Shown: positions 63,648-64,000 of the stretch, piece by piece
Layout: the number at the start of each line of letters is the position of its first letter
How positions within the stretch are numbered: the stretch's first letter is position 1
From: Armatimonadetes bacterium DC
GTDB lineage: Bacteria; Armatimonadota; Fimbriimonadia; Fimbriimonadales; GBS-DC
DNA length: 64,000 nt
Reading direction: 5' to 3'
Assembly: GCA_001442985.1 (NCBI GenBank)
Contig: LDYB01000020.1
Location: 1 to 64,000 of the forward strand
Program-made: the position numbers and the translations under genes
The notes under the pieces: generated by a model
The model's database searches: none
Told to the model about the DNA's origin: nothing
Seen by the model: only the letters and a program-made list of their open reading frames with translations

Positions 63648-64000
63648 TCGGGGAGTAGCAAGTTGAGATACTGCTGCGCCACCTGATCTAACTCAAACTG
63701 CTGAAGCCACTCGGCGGGAACAGGTTCGGGTGGCTCGCGTAGCGCCCGCACAATCGCGCGCGCCATCGCCTCTGCATCGCCTACAGGCACAAGCGCGCCG
63801 TACCGACCGCCATCCAGAATCTCAGACGGACCACTGGGGCAATCCGTACTCACTACGGGACACCCACATGCCAGCGCTTGAATCAATACATTCGGCAATC
63901 CCTCATACCACGAGGAGAGCACAAATACACTCGCACGCTTCATGTACCGAAATGGGTTCAGATCAAACCCTGGCAGTTCCACATCCGCGGCAACCCCTAA
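63644..64000 (-). CDS. GT4-family glycosyltransferase (partial, C-terminal part)
   Basis: The last 119 codons of a gene running past the right edge. [20 protein letters not shown] followed by [20 protein letters not shown] resembles the GT4 at 54909-56009 residue for residue in this region, so the two are paralogues. Confidence 0.88.
   Translation of the reverse strand, partial: LGVAADVELPGFDLNPFRYMKRASVFVLSSWYEGLPNVLIQALACGCPVVSTDCPSGPSEILDGGRYGALVPVGDAEAMARAIVRALREPPEPVPAEWLQQFELDQVAQQYLNLLLPD

Noticed and set aside
1-64000. tRNA, rRNA, CRISPR arrays, transposases or prophage genes
   Set aside because: None was seen on either strand by reading. Regular repeat-spacer arrays and transposase-like proteins are absent; a covariance-model scan could still find a missed tRNA.

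Overview
The window looks like the chromosome of a GC-rich, diderm, free-living bacterium. Outer-membrane genes (BamA, an OmpH/Skp-like chaperone, TolC) sit beside PEP-CTERM proteins, a planctomycete-type cytochrome PSCyt1/DUF1549/DUF1553 protein and a bacterial alpha-2-macroglobulin. Many genes have a TATACT/TACAAT/TATAAT box only 6-11 nt before the start codon, which points to leaderless mRNAs. Together this suggests an Armatimonadota-like or related PVC-neighbour lineage, perhaps from a warm environment. The placement is inference; no rRNA gene is present to test it.

Layout. 1-7.4 kb: a TPR-like membrane protein, a fused double amidohydrolase, a GT4 glycosyltransferase and a MoxR ATPase. 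7.4-9.8 kb: two PEP-CTERM proteins, the first behind a well-formed cobalamin riboswitch. 9.7-14.3 kb: recO, an aldehyde dehydrogenase, a solitary DNA methyltransferase, alanine racemase and a DinB-like protein. 14.3-18.4 kb: a mobile-looking restriction-modification (R-M) cassette (MjaI-type endonuclease plus an N4-cytosine methyltransferase with a nuclease-like tail). It is flanked by a direct repeat of the mscS 3' end, and a PIN toxin-antitoxin pair and a decayed second copy of the same cassette lie nearby. 18.4-25.8 kb: alpha-2-macroglobulin, an STN-domain secreted protein and an orphan UPF0175 antitoxin. 25.8-33.1 kb: a SLC13-type transporter operon, a histidine kinase, a ZnuA-like protein without a signal peptide, and lysS. 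33.1-38.5 kb: an envelope-biogenesis block on the + strand (tolC, ECF sigma factor, bamA, ompH-like, lipoprotein).

38.4-43 kb: a GH2 glycosidase, an ABC ATPase, small proteins and palindromic intergenic DNA. 43-52 kb: a minus-strand block of PSD1-type cytochrome protein, ECF sigma factor, a PKD-domain membrane or secreted protein, and two equal-length paralogous secreted proteins. The sigma factor and the PKD protein overlap and could form a sigma/anti-sigma signalling pair. 52-64 kb: an exopolysaccharide locus with a heparinase-like lyase, three GT4 and one GT2 glycosyltransferases, three methyltransferases, a Wzy-like polymerase and a secreted glycosidase-like protein. It continues past the right edge.

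The most interesting observations are the R-M cassette with its target duplication and its decayed twin 1.6 kb away, the sigma/PKD/paralogue locus, the cobalamin riboswitch in front of a PEP-CTERM protein, the leaderless promoter pattern, and a 35-codon leaderless ORF overlapping a glycosyltransferase start. No tRNA, rRNA, CRISPR array or transposase was seen.
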